This document shows, one piece after another, positions 42,301 to 50,326 of a stretch of 64,000 nucleotides of DNA (positions are counted from its first letter, which is position 1; every line of letters begins with the position of its first letter). Source of the stretch: an uncultured Bacteroidales bacterium (GTDB lineage Bacteria; Bacteroidota; Bacteroidia; Bacteroidales; F082). The position numbers and the translations under genes were made by a program. Location: contig CAMYXP010000002.1 in the NCBI GenBank assembly GCA_947303085.1, forward strand, positions 62,001-126,000. The letters run 5' to 3'. The notes below the pieces were generated by a model that saw only the letters and a program-made list of their open reading frames with translations, searched no databases and was not told the DNA's origin.

Positions 42301-42948
42301 ATGCAAAAACTTATCGCTCCATCGTTGCTTTCAGCTGATTTCCTTCATCTTTCGAGGGATATCGATATGGTGAATAAAAGTCAGGCGGATTGGTTCCATT
42401 GCGACATCATGGACGGGGTGTTCGTGCCGAATATATCATACGGCATCCCGCTGGTGCAAGCCATTAAAAAAGAGGCACTTAAGCCTCTCGACGTTCATCT
42501 TATGATTGTCGAGCCGGACCGCTATTTCGAGAAGTTCCGCGACGCAGGAGCCGACATCATCACCTTCCACTACGAGGCTAGCACCCATATCCATCGCAGC
42601 GTGCAGATGCTGAAATCTCTCGGCGTAAAAGCCGGCGTGGTGCTGAATCCGCATACCTCGGTGACGCTCCTCGAAGATATCCTTGGCGATTTAGACCTTG
42701 TTTTATTAATGTCGGTCAACCCAGGATTCGGAGGTCAGAAATTCATTGAAAGAACATACGCAAAAATCGAAAAACTGCGCCAGATGATTGATAATCAAGA
42801 ATTAAATACATTGATTGAAATCGATGGCGGCGTTAATGTCGAGAACGCGCAGAAACTTTTCAATGCTGGAGCTGATGTTTTAGTGGCAGGAAACGCGGTC
42901 TTCAAGTCGGAAGACCCAATTAAGACAATAGAATTATTAAAACATTAA
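42301..42948 (+). CDS. rpe: ribulose-phosphate 3-epimerase
   Basis: The 215-residue TIM-barrel enzyme interconverts ribulose-5-P and xylulose-5-P. It shows PSLLSADFLHLSRDIDMV, WFHCDIMDGVFVPNISYG, LDVHLMIVEPDRYFEKF, MSVNPGFGGQKFIERTYAKI and IDGGVNVENAQKLFNAGADV. Length and motifs are complete. pepD follows after 4 bases. Confidence 0.97.
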   Translation: MQKLIAPSLLSADFLHLSRDIDMVNKSQADWFHCDIMDGVFVPNISYGIPLVQAIKKEALKPLDVHLMIVEPDRYFEKFRDAGADIITFHYEASTHIHRSVQMLKSLGVKAGVVLNPHTSVTLLEDILGDLDLVLLMSVNPGFGGQKFIERTYAKIEKLRQMIDNQELNTLIEIDGGVNVENAQKLFNAGADVLVAGNAVFKSEDPIKTIELLKH

Positions 42949-42952
42949 TATC

Positions 42953-44416
42953 ATGAACGAAGTAGTATTAAAACTTAAACCGGAAGGCGTTTGGAAAGAA
43001 TTCCAAGGCATCATGGGCGTGCCACGTCCTTCAAAGAGAGAAGAAAAAATGGTCGCTTACCTCGAGAAATGGGCAAAAGACCATAAAGTGGAATACAAGA
43101 AAGAACCTTGCGGCAACATCATCATGAGCGTGCCGGCAACAAAAGGCATGGAAAACCGCCAGACCGTCATCCTGCAGGCTCATATGGACATGGTGTGCGA
43201 GAAGAACGGCGACAAAGTCCACGACTTCGACAAAGACCCTATCGAGGCTGTGATGAAAGGCGAATGGCTGCATGCTAACGGCACCACCCTCGGCGCTGAC
43301 GACGGCATCGGAGTGGCTGCTGCATTGGCAGTAATCACCGACAAAGACGTGAAACACGGTCCACTCGAGTGCATCTTCACAGTGGACGAAGAGACAGGTC
43401 TCACCGGCGCCGAGAAACTCGACCCGAAAGACTTCACAGGCCGTATCCTCCTCAACCTCGACTCAGAAGACGAAGGCGAAATCTTTATCGGATGCGCCGG
43501 CGGCATGGACACCATCGTCAAGATTTTCTACAAACTCGAGAACGCTCCTGAAGGCTACATCCCTTACGACATCAAGGTCAGCGGACTGAAAGGCGGTCAC
43601 TCAGGCGACGACATCAACAAGAACCTCGCCAACGCTAACAAGCTGTTAACCAGAATCTTATGGCAGGCGACAAACGACTACGACCTCCGTATCTATGACA
43701 TCCAAGGCGGTAACTTAAGAAACGCCATCGCTCGCGAGGCAACAGCGGTCGTCTTCATCCCAAAAGACTGCGCCAAGAAGTTCGAGGCTATGGTGAAGAA
43801 GTTTGAAAAGAGCTTCAAGAACGAATATCAAGTGGCAGACCCGGGCATCACCGTAAAGGCAAAGAAATCGGAGACTACAGCCGACGTCGTCATCGACGAG
43901 ATGACACAGTTCGACCTCCTGAACGGCCTCCTCACCTGCCCTCACGGCGTCATCGAGTGGTCACAGACCATCCCGAACTTCGTGGAGACATCGACAAACC
44001 TCGCTTCAGTGAAGAAAAAAGAAGGCTATTTCTTCATCCAGACCTCACAGCGCAGCTCAATCGAGTCGGCTAAGGAATATGCAGCGGCAATGGTCGAGGC
44101 TTGCTTCAACCTGGCTAACGCCGAAGTGAAACACACCGACGGCTATCCGGGCTGGACACCGAACCCGAACTCGGCAATCTGCGCCATCGCTGAGAAAGTC
44201 TACAAGAAACGCTTCGGCAAAGACCCGAAAGTGAAAGCCATCCACGCAGGTCTCGAATGCGGCCTCATCGGCGACAAGATCGCTGGCATGGACATGATTT
44301 CATTCGGTCCGACACTCCGCGGCGTGCACTCACCTGACGAGAGAATCGAGATCAAGACAGTCCAGATGTTCTGGGATTTGCTGTGCGACATTCTGCTCGA
44401 AGCACCTAAAAAGTAG
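42953..44416 (+). CDS. pepD: aminoacyl-histidine dipeptidase (PepD)
   Basis: The 487-residue M20-family metallopeptidase has zinc-site motifs VILQAHMDMVCEKNG (His), TTLGADDGIGVAAALAV (Asp) and FTVDEETGLTGAEKL (Glu), and PHGVIEWSQTIPNFVETSTN from the dimerisation/catalytic part. It hydrolyses dipeptides such as carnosine in the cytoplasm. Length matches PepD. It is the second gene after rpe, 4 bases apart. A 7-bp repeat array starts at its stop codon. Confidence 0.94.
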   Translation: MNEVVLKLKPEGVWKEFQGIMGVPRPSKREEKMVAYLEKWAKDHKVEYKKEPCGNIIMSVPATKGMENRQTVILQAHMDMVCEKNGDKVHDFDKDPIEAVMKGEWLHANGTTLGADDGIGVAAALAVITDKDVKHGPLECIFTVDEETGLTGAEKLDPKDFTGRILLNLDSEDEGEIFIGCAGGMDTIVKIFYKLENAPEGYIPYDIKVSGLKGGHSGDDINKNLANANKLLTRILWQATNDYDLRIYDIQGGNLRNAIAREATAVVFIPKDCAKKFEAMVKKFEKSFKNEYQVADPGITVKAKKSETTADVVIDEMTQFDLLNGLLTCPHGVIEWSQTIPNFVETSTNLASVKKKEGYFFIQTSQRSSIESAKEYAAAMVEACFNLANAEVKHTDGYPGWTPNPNSAICAIAEKVYKKRFGKDPKVKAIHAGLECGLIGDKIAGMDMISFGPTLRGVHSPDERIEIKTVQMFWDLLCDILLEAPKK

Positions 44417-44475
44417 TTTAAAGTTTAGAGTGTAGAGTTTAGAGTAGTTCTACAGTTTAGAGTTTAAAGTTTAAA
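44414..44475. repeat. 7-bp repeat array (AGTTTAG family) at the pepD stop
   Basis: Starting within the TAG stop: AGTTTAA, AGTTTAG, AGTGTAG, AGTTTAG, then an 11-base break, then AGTTTAG, AGTTTAA, AGTTTAA. A terminator follows directly. Confidence 0.85.
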
Positions 44476-44503
44476 AAGTGGCGAGAAATCGTCACTTTTT
44501 TCT
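44473..44503 (+). terminator. terminator of the rpe-pepD operon
   Basis: AAAAGTG-G-CGA / TCG-T-CACTTTT with a GAAA loop and T-run. Confidence 0.75.
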
Positions 44504-44533
44504 TTTTTGGCACGATTTTTGTATAATTTTTTA

Positions 44534-44541
44534 TATATTTG
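44534..44541 (+). promoter_or_regulatory. -7 box (TATATTTG) of the secreted T9SS gene
   Basis: TATATTTGC lies 34 bases before the ATG at 44576. Confidence 0.55.
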
Positions 44542-44575
44542 CACGTTTTTTTTTAAATTAACTAATGATTTAACC

Positions 44576-45043
44576 ATGAAAAAATTACTGATTACAGCGT
44601 TGGTGCTTTTAGGATTTTTTTCTTCGGCCTTCGCACAGGATGAGGTCACCTTCACCATCTTGAAAACCGACGGCAGCACTAAAAGTTTTACAATGAACCG
44701 CGACGCGAGAATCTACTATTCCGACACGCAGCTCATGTTTTTCAATGGAAACACTACCACTTCCATCAACTTTTCAGAAATAAGAAAAGCTTATTTTACC
44801 GCTCCGCAAAACGTGGAAGAAATTGATAATCAGCAATTTGTGGTATATCCAAATCCTGCAAAAGATGTCTTGAGAATTAGCGGCATCGCTGAAAATCAGG
44901 AAGTTACGATTTATACGATAAACGGAGATGTGATGATGAAGCTTATCGCATCGGAAGGCTGCGAAATCAACATCAGCGATTTGCGTACAGGCCTATATAT
45001 AATAGGTGTAGGCAACGAGTTTTCCAAATTTATAAAGATGTAA
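44576..45043 (+). CDS. small T9SS-type secreted protein
   Basis: The 155-residue product has a signal peptide (KKLLITALVLLGFFSSAFAQ), a short N-terminal domain (TFTILKTDGSTKSFTMNRDA), and a type A sorting domain at the C-terminus: VYPNPAKDVLRISGIAENQE, IYTINGDVMMKL, ISDLRTGLYIIGVG and terminal KFIKM. It would cross the outer membrane through the type IX system. The N-terminal part resembles the start of the next protein. The next gene starts 3 bases later. Confidence 0.85.
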   Translation: MKKLLITALVLLGFFSSAFAQDEVTFTILKTDGSTKSFTMNRDARIYYSDTQLMFFNGNTTTSINFSEIRKAYFTAPQNVEEIDNQQFVVYPNPAKDVLRISGIAENQEVTIYTINGDVMMKLIASEGCEINISDLRTGLYIIGVGNEFSKFIKM

Positions 45044-45046
45044 GCC

Positions 45047-47341
45047 ATGAAGAGATTTTTGTTAGTTATATCATTGATAATCATTGGATTATCAGCCAAC
45101 GCTCAAGATGGCGAATATCATGTGCGCATTCATGGACATCAAAATAAAGGTGTTATCTTTGACGCTCCCGCAACTTCTATCGACAGCATGTACATCAACG
45201 ATAACGGTGAGCTGAGAGTTAGGAAAATCAACGATTCTCACTCATTCAGCTTCGCTGAAATCGACAGCTTGACCTTCCCTTGGATTCCGACAGGCAGCGG
45301 CGATATCGTTTACATCACTTATAACGGCACCAGCGTCGACATAGTCAACCCATACCCTTCAACCCAAGTCGACATCTCGGCAACAGGAGCCAAGGTCTCT
45401 GTGACATCAACTAGCTCAGCCAACATAACTTATTGTCTTTCAGGCACTGCCAATCCCGGACGTTTTGAGATTGAGAGCACTACGACACCTACAATACAGT
45501 TGAATGGCGTCACACTCACCAATCCTACAGGAAAAGCTATGGATTTGACCTGCAATGCAGGAATTATCATGGAGCTGGCCAATGGAACTCAAAACTCACT
45601 GACCGACGGCACCGAAAGCGACAAGAAAGCCGCTCTTATGAGTAACAACGACCTGCTCATACAAGGCGAAGGCACCCTCACTGTCACAGGTCTCGTGCAG
45701 CACGCCATGAAGGTGAAAGGTCAGTTCAACATGACTTCAGGCAACCTCATCATCGCAAGCTCAGTCTCCGACGGCGTTCACGCTGAGGGACTTCTCGTCA
45801 ATGGCGGCAACATCACCGTTGAGTCGTGTGGCGACGACGGCGTCACCAGCGAGCTTGACGGCTACATCAACGGCGGAAGCATCACCGTGACAAGCGGCAG
45901 CACCGACATCAACGCCATCTCTGCCGACAGCACTCTCGTCATAAACGGCGGAAATATCAACATCACGATAACTGGTGCTGATTCAAAGTGCATCAAAGCT
46001 GATAAGGAATTGACTATCAACGGCGGAACGTTCGTTCTTAACCATTCAGGAAACACCTCTAAAGGTATAAAATCGGATGCCGACATCACCATCACCGACG
46101 GCAACTTCACCATCACTTCAAGCGGCGCCACTGTGATTGCCAACAACGACCCGTCATATTGCACCGCAATCAAAGGCGAAACGAATATCTATATCTCCGG
46201 AGGGACCTTCAACATCAACCTCCCGTCATCAAACAATGGAGGCAAAGGCATCACGTGCAACGGCGATATGATTATCAGCGGCAACAACACCATCAACATC
46301 GAGACTCACGGCGATGGTAGCACTTATACAGCCACTTCAGGCACCGACACCTATTCCAGCTCATGTCTCCGTGCTGAAGGCAACATGCAGATTCTGAGCG
46401 GCAACATCACCCTCACAAGTACAGGAAAAGCTGGTAAAGGCATCAAGGTCGGATCGAAGAATGGCAACACCTACACTGGCACATATACCCAAGGAAATCA
46501 AGATGGCAGCGGTCCTACCCTCACAGTCACCACATCTGGAGCTCAAGTCGGTTCAAGCGGCGGCTGGCCTGGTCCTGGCGGCGGCAGTTCATCGTCAAGA
46601 GCATCGGCTAAAGCCATCAAATCGGGTGGCGTGGCGACCGTTTACGGAGGCACCACAACTGTCAACACATCTACAAGCGGTGCCGAAGGTCTGGAATCGA
46701 AGACTCAAATCAACATCGAAGGCGGTCAGCATTACTTCAAATGCTACGACGACTGCATAAACTCTTCGGGTAAGATTTTCTTCAACGGCGGCGTGACGGT
46801 GTGCTTCAGCAACGGCAACGATGCCGTCGACTCGAACGCTGGACAGGCTGGCGCTATCACCATCGGCAACGGCACAGCTTTCGCCTACACAACCAAAGGC
46901 AGCCCTGAGGAAGGCTTCGACTGCGACAACAACAACTATATCAGGATTACAGGCACCGGAATCGGCATTAGCGCTGGAGGCTCACAAGGCGGTGGCGGAT
47001 GGCCTGGTCCTGGTGGCGGAGGAGGCAGTGGCGGCACCATCACCAACCCTGCGCAAGGCTATAAATTCTACACCAGCAGCTACAGCTTCCAAACAGGAAA
47101 ATATTACACCTTGTCGAATACCAGCGGCACAGGCGGCACCAATATGGTGACATTCAGCTTCGAAGCCAACTGCAGCAGCAACCTCACCCTCATCACAGCG
47201 ACAGGCATGGTAAGCGGTCAAACTTATTATGTGAAATACGGCACTGAAGCGCCAAACAACCCGACGACATCATTCCACGGGCTTTACCTCGGCGGGACAT
47301 CGTCGGCCTCAACGCAGGCGTTTAGCTTTACAGCGCAATAA
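45047..47341 (+). CDS. secreted Cthe_2159-like carbohydrate-binding beta-helix protein
   Basis: After a signal peptide (FLLVISLIIIGLSANAQDGE) and a domain like that of the upstream gene (FDAPATSIDSMYINDNGELR), about 500 residues form right-handed beta-helix repeats: GNITVESCGDDGVTSELDG, ADKELTINGGTFVLNHSG, ISGGTFNINLPSSNNGGKGI. Two Gly-rich inserts contain GGWPGPGGG. This matches the Cthe_2159 carbohydrate-binding family, which binds pectic or cellulosic polymers with calcium. No T9SS domain is visible at the end, so export beyond the periplasm is unclear. Confidence 0.82.
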   Translation: MKRFLLVISLIIIGLSANAQDGEYHVRIHGHQNKGVIFDAPATSIDSMYINDNGELRVRKINDSHSFSFAEIDSLTFPWIPTGSGDIVYITYNGTSVDIVNPYPSTQVDISATGAKVSVTSTSSANITYCLSGTANPGRFEIESTTTPTIQLNGVTLTNPTGKAMDLTCNAGIIMELANGTQNSLTDGTESDKKAALMSNNDLLIQGEGTLTVTGLVQHAMKVKGQFNMTSGNLIIASSVSDGVHAEGLLVNGGNITVESCGDDGVTSELDGYINGGSITVTSGSTDINAISADSTLVINGGNINITITGADSKCIKADKELTINGGTFVLNHSGNTSKGIKSDADITITDGNFTITSSGATVIANNDPSYCTAIKGETNIYISGGTFNINLPSSNNGGKGITCNGDMIISGNNTINIETHGDGSTYTATSGTDTYSSSCLRAEGNMQILSGNITLTSTGKAGKGIKVGSKNGNTYTGTYTQGNQDGSGPTLTVTTSGAQVGSSGGWPGPGGGSSSSRASAKAIKSGGVATVYGGTTTVNTSTSGAEGLESKTQINIEGGQHYFKCYDDCINSSGKIFFNGGVTVCFSNGNDAVDSNAGQAGAITIGNGTAFAYTTKGSPEEGFDCDNNNYIRITGTGIGISAGGSQGGGGWPGPGGGGGSGGTITNPAQGYKFYTSSYSFQTGKYYTLSNTSGTGGTNMVTFSFEANCSSNLTLITATGMVSGQTYYVKYGTEAPNNPTTSFHGLYLGGTSSASTQAFSFTAQ

Positions 47342-47346
47342 ACATC

Positions 47347-47374
47347 GTAGGGGCGAATCATCATTCGCCCCTAC
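47347..47374. repeat. 28-bp palindromic REP (GTAGGGGCG type)
   Basis: GTAGGGGCGAAT and ATTCGCCCCTAC flank a 4-base centre, right after the beta-helix gene and 10 bases from the convergent rimO stop. No T-run. Confidence 0.85.
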
Positions 47375-47383
47375 ATTATTTCA

Positions 47384-48676
47384 TCAAATTATTTCTCCGT
47401 AACAATCAAAATAATCAGCCTGATTTATCTTCACATTGACAAAACTGCCAATCTGCAAATCATTGTCTTTCATCGAGATAAGCACCTCGTCGTCGACTTC
47501 AGGGGAGTCGTATTGGGTGCGACCGACGTAATAGCCGCCTTCGGTGCGGTCGATAAGCACTTTTTCAGTTCTTCCCAGACGTTTTTGATTGATTTCCAAT
47601 GAGATATCCTGTTGGACATCCATAAATTTATCAACGCGCGCCTTCTTCACCTCTTCCGGAACATCGTCTTCGAGTTCGTATGCCGGTGTCCCCTCTTCAG
47701 CCGAGTAAGCAAACACGCCGGCGCGCTCGAATCTCATCTCCTTGATGAAGTCTATCAACTCATTGAACTGCTCCTCCGTTTCGCCCGGGAAACCAACAAT
47801 AAACGTGCTTCTGAACGCGATGTCGGGAACATACGAACGCACTTTCATGACAAATTCAACGGTTTGCTCGTGTGTCACACCACGGCGCATGGCTTTCAAA
47901 ATTGGCGTGCTGATGTGCTGCAAAGGCAAATCGATATAATGGCAAATCTTCGGATTGTCACGCATCAGTTCGAGAAGCTCCACCGGGAATCCCAGCGGAT
48001 AGCCGTAATGCAAGCGAATCCACTCGATGCCGTCGATTTCGGTCAGTTTCCGAACCAGCTCCACAATATGCGACTTTCCGTCAATGTCGTAGCCGTAATA
48101 TGTGAGGTCTTGAGCAATGAGTATCAACTCTTTAACGCCTTTCTTCGCAAGGTTTTCAGCCTCTGTGATGAGGTTTTCCATCGGCACCGACTTATGCTCG
48201 CCGCGAATCAGCGGAATCGCGCAGAAAGCGCAATGGCGGTTACAGCCCTCCGAAATCTTCAGATATGCGTAATGCGAAGGTGTCGAAAGCACTCTTTCAC
48301 AGCAATACTCAGCATGGAAATCCGATTTCAAGATGTCGGCAGCAACATGCTGCACTGGCTCCACGCCAAAGAAAGCGTCAACTTCGTGAATCTCTTTGCG
48401 CAACTCTTTCTTGTAACGCTCCGAGAGACAGCCCATCACATATAACTTCTTGATTTTATTGGCTTTACGCAGCTCGGCGTATTCCAAAATGGTGTCAATC
48501 GACTCCTCTTTGGCATCGCCTATGAAACCGCAGGTGTTGACAATCACCACATCGGATTTCTCCTCCGAATCGTGGACAATCTTGTATGTGTCGTTCAACA
48601 ACGCCGCCAGATGCTCAGAATCGACTTTATTTTTGGAACATCCTAATGTTACTATGTTTATAACAGGCTTTTTCAT
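47384..48676 (-). CDS. rimO: ribosomal protein S12 methylthiotransferase
   Basis: The 430-residue radical SAM enzyme methylthiolates Asp of ribosomal protein S12. It has the UPF0004 domain (IVTLGCSKNKVDSEHLAALL), the radical SAM cluster motif EGCNRHCAFCAIPLIRGEHK, and a TRAM domain at the end (EKVLIDRTEGGYYVGRTQYD). Its start overlaps the ftsY stop by 4 bases, so the two are translationally coupled. Confidence 0.96.
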   Translation of the reverse strand: MKKPVINIVTLGCSKNKVDSEHLAALLNDTYKIVHDSEEKSDVVIVNTCGFIGDAKEESIDTILEYAELRKANKIKKLYVMGCLSERYKKELRKEIHEVDAFFGVEPVQHVAADILKSDFHAEYCCERVLSTPSHYAYLKISEGCNRHCAFCAIPLIRGEHKSVPMENLITEAENLAKKGVKELILIAQDLTYYGYDIDGKSHIVELVRKLTEIDGIEWIRLHYGYPLGFPVELLELMRDNPKICHYIDLPLQHISTPILKAMRRGVTHEQTVEFVMKVRSYVPDIAFRSTFIVGFPGETEEQFNELIDFIKEMRFERAGVFAYSAEEGTPAYELEDDVPEEVKKARVDKFMDVQQDISLEINQKRLGRTEKVLIDRTEGGYYVGRTQYDSPEVDDEVLISMKDNDLQIGSFVNVKINQADYFDCYGEII

Positions 48677-49629
48677 TGGAACAATGAATCAACAAACTCT
48701 TTTCTGTCGAAAATCTGCAGATTTTCCATCTTCTCTCCCACTCCGATGTATTTCACCGGAATCTTGAACTGGTCGGAGATGCCGATGACCACACCGCCTT
48801 TGGCTGTACCATCCAACTTGGTGAGTGCCAAAGCGTTAACCTCAGTTGCAGCAATAAACTGGCGAGCTTGCTCAATAGCATTTTGTCCTGTTGAAGCGTC
48901 CAAAACCAGCAACACCTCATGCGGTGCATCAGGGATGACCTTCTGGCACACTTTCTTGATTTTCGAGAGCTCGTTCATCAAGCCGACTTTATTATGCAGA
49001 CGGCCTGCTGTGTCGATCAAAACCACGTCAGCGCCTTGAGCCACTGCCGATTTCACCGTGTCGAACGCCACTGATGCCGGGTCAGCGCCCATGCCTTGCG
49101 AGACGATTGGAACGCCTACCTTGTCGGCCCAAATCTTGAGCTGGTCGACAGCCGCCGCGCGGAAAGTGTCGGAAGCGCCGAGCATCACCTTCTTGCCTGC
49201 CATCTTGAAGTTGTATGCAAGCTTGCCGATGGTGGTGGTCTTGCCCACTCCGTTCACGCCCACAACCATGATGACGTAAGGTTTCTTATCCTCAGGAAGA
49301 TCAAAAGTGCTGCCGTCGCCTGAGTTGTTTTCCTGAAGCAACGATGCTATCTCTTCCTTCAAAATCGAGTTTAACTCGCTGGTTCCCAAGTATTTATCGC
49401 GTGCCACACGTTTCTGAATACGGTCGATGATCTTCAAAGTGGTGTCAACACCAACATCTGAAGTAACCAAAATCTCCTCAAGGTTATCCAAAACCTCGTC
49501 GTCAACCGTCGACTTTCCGATTATAGCCTTCGAAATGCGGTCAAACACGCTGGTTCTTGTCTTCTCCAGACCCTTGTTCAGGTCTTCCTTGGCTTCCTTA
49601 TCTTTCTTAAAAAACGAAAAAAATCCCAT
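48673..49629 (-). CDS. ftsY: signal recognition particle receptor FtsY
   Basis: The 318-residue SRP GTPase has the N-domain (GLEKTRTSVFDRISKAIIGK), the G1 motif VVGVNGVGKTTTIGKLAYNF, DTFRAAAVDQLKIWA, DTAGRLHNKVGLMNELSKI, and TKLDGTAKGGVVIGI. It targets SRP-bound ribosomes to the membrane. The acidic A-domain is short, as in many Bacteroidota. Upstream genes are DUF4295 and L33, separated by a terminator and a REP pair. Confidence 0.96.
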   Translation of the reverse strand: MGFFSFFKKDKEAKEDLNKGLEKTRTSVFDRISKAIIGKSTVDDEVLDNLEEILVTSDVGVDTTLKIIDRIQKRVARDKYLGTSELNSILKEEIASLLQENNSGDGSTFDLPEDKKPYVIMVVGVNGVGKTTTIGKLAYNFKMAGKKVMLGASDTFRAAAVDQLKIWADKVGVPIVSQGMGADPASVAFDTVKSAVAQGADVVLIDTAGRLHNKVGLMNELSKIKKVCQKVIPDAPHEVLLVLDASTGQNAIEQARQFIAATEVNALALTKLDGTAKGGVVIGISDQFKIPVKYIGVGEKMENLQIFDRKEFVDSLFQ

Positions 49630-49683
49630 TTATTAATATTTTTGCAAATATACAAAAAAAATGTATATCAATTCATTGTATTT

Positions 49684-49782
49684 GTCATTTCGAGCGAAAC
49701 GAAGTGGAGTCGAGAAATCCTATTCAAACGTTAACATTAATAAAAAGATTTCTCCATTTCGCTCCGCTACAGTCGAAATGAC
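49684..49782. repeat. 99-bp inverted REP pair (GTCATTTCGA type)
   Basis: Left half GTCATTTCGAGCGAAACG... to CGAGAAATC (49684-49719); right half GATTTCTCCATTTCGC... to TCGAAATGAC (49747-49782). Subtype order A then B, opposite to the copy at 32043-32149. It lies between the DUF4295 terminator and ftsY. Confidence 0.9.
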
Positions 49783-49792
49783 AACAAGCACA

Positions 49793-49828
49793 AAAAGCCT
49801 TCCCGCCGAGACGGGAAAGCTATTCTAA
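49793..49828 (-). terminator. terminator of the rpmG-DUF4295 operon
   Basis: On the minus strand AGCTTTCCCG / CGGGAAGGCT with a 6-base loop is followed by TTTTTG. Confidence 0.8.
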
Positions 49829-49849
49829 ATCAATTCAAAAAACTATATA

Positions 49850-50002
49850 TTAGTTCTTTGCGATGAATTCCTGTGCAGAATCGATAGGAACGATGGTCTC
49901 TTCAAAATAGTAAGCACCAGTCTTCTCTGATTTCTTCATCTTGATGACCTTTGTGAATTCCTTACCTGCTGTGTGCAATGATGCAACTACCTTCTTTGCC
50001 AT
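49850..50002 (-). CDS. DUF4295 family small protein
   Basis: This 50-residue ORF is below the track cutoff. It reads MAKKVVASLHTAGKEFTKVI and ends PIDSAQEFIAKN, matching DUF4295, a short protein encoded next to L33 (rpmG) and ftsY throughout Bacteroidota. A ribosome-associated role is plausible from context, not shown. It starts 10 bases after the rpmG stop. Confidence 0.9.
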   Translation of the reverse strand: MAKKVVASLHTAGKEFTKVIKMKKSEKTGAYYFEETIVPIDSAQEFIAKN

Positions 50003-50012
50003 ATCCTAAATC

Positions 50013-50201
50013 TTATTTAATTTCTTTGTGAAGAGTCATTTTCTTAAGGATTGGATTGTATTTCATGAGTTCCAATCTCTCTGGGGTGTTCTTCTTGTTC
50101 TTTGTAGTAACGTAACGAGAAGTTCCCGGGATGCCTGTTGCCTTTTGCTCTGTGCACTCCAAAATCACTTGTACGCGTGCGTCTTTAACTTTCTTTGACA
50201 T
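50013..50201 (-). CDS. rpmG: 50S ribosomal protein L33
   Basis: The 62-residue product [20 protein letters not shown] has [20 protein letters not shown] and [14 protein letters not shown], typical of L33 without the zinc cysteine pairs. In many relatives rpmB (L28) precedes it; here a promoter (TATTTTTG at 50236-50229) lies directly upstream and rpmB is absent. Confidence 0.96.
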   Translation of the reverse strand: MSKKVKDARVQVILECTEQKATGIPGTSRYVTTKNKKNTPERLELMKYNPILKKMTLHKEIK

Positions 50202-50228
50202 ATTCTTATCCTTTCAAATTTCGGACTG

Positions 50229-50236
50229 CAAAAATA
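50229..50236 (-). promoter_or_regulatory. -7 box (TATTTTTG) of rpmG
   Basis: TATTTTTGCAGTCCG on the minus strand 28 bases before the rpmG ATG. Confidence 0.6.
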
Positions 50237-50326
50237 CAGATTTTTTTAATATCTGACAATATTTTTTGTCCAAAAATTTTATCAACTTTGAAATTTTCTT
50301 ATTTCTCTGATTATCAATTATTTAAA

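Noticed and set aside
46461-47221. Alternative-frame ORFs over the beta-helix gene (Ala/Thr/Ser rich)
   Set aside because: They arise from the repetitive Gly/Asn/Thr codons of the real gene and have no start context.
45047-47341. Type IX sorting domain on the beta-helix protein
   Set aside because: The C-terminus (ASTQAFSFTAQ) lacks the YPNP, GxY and terminal Lys pattern seen in the neighbour.
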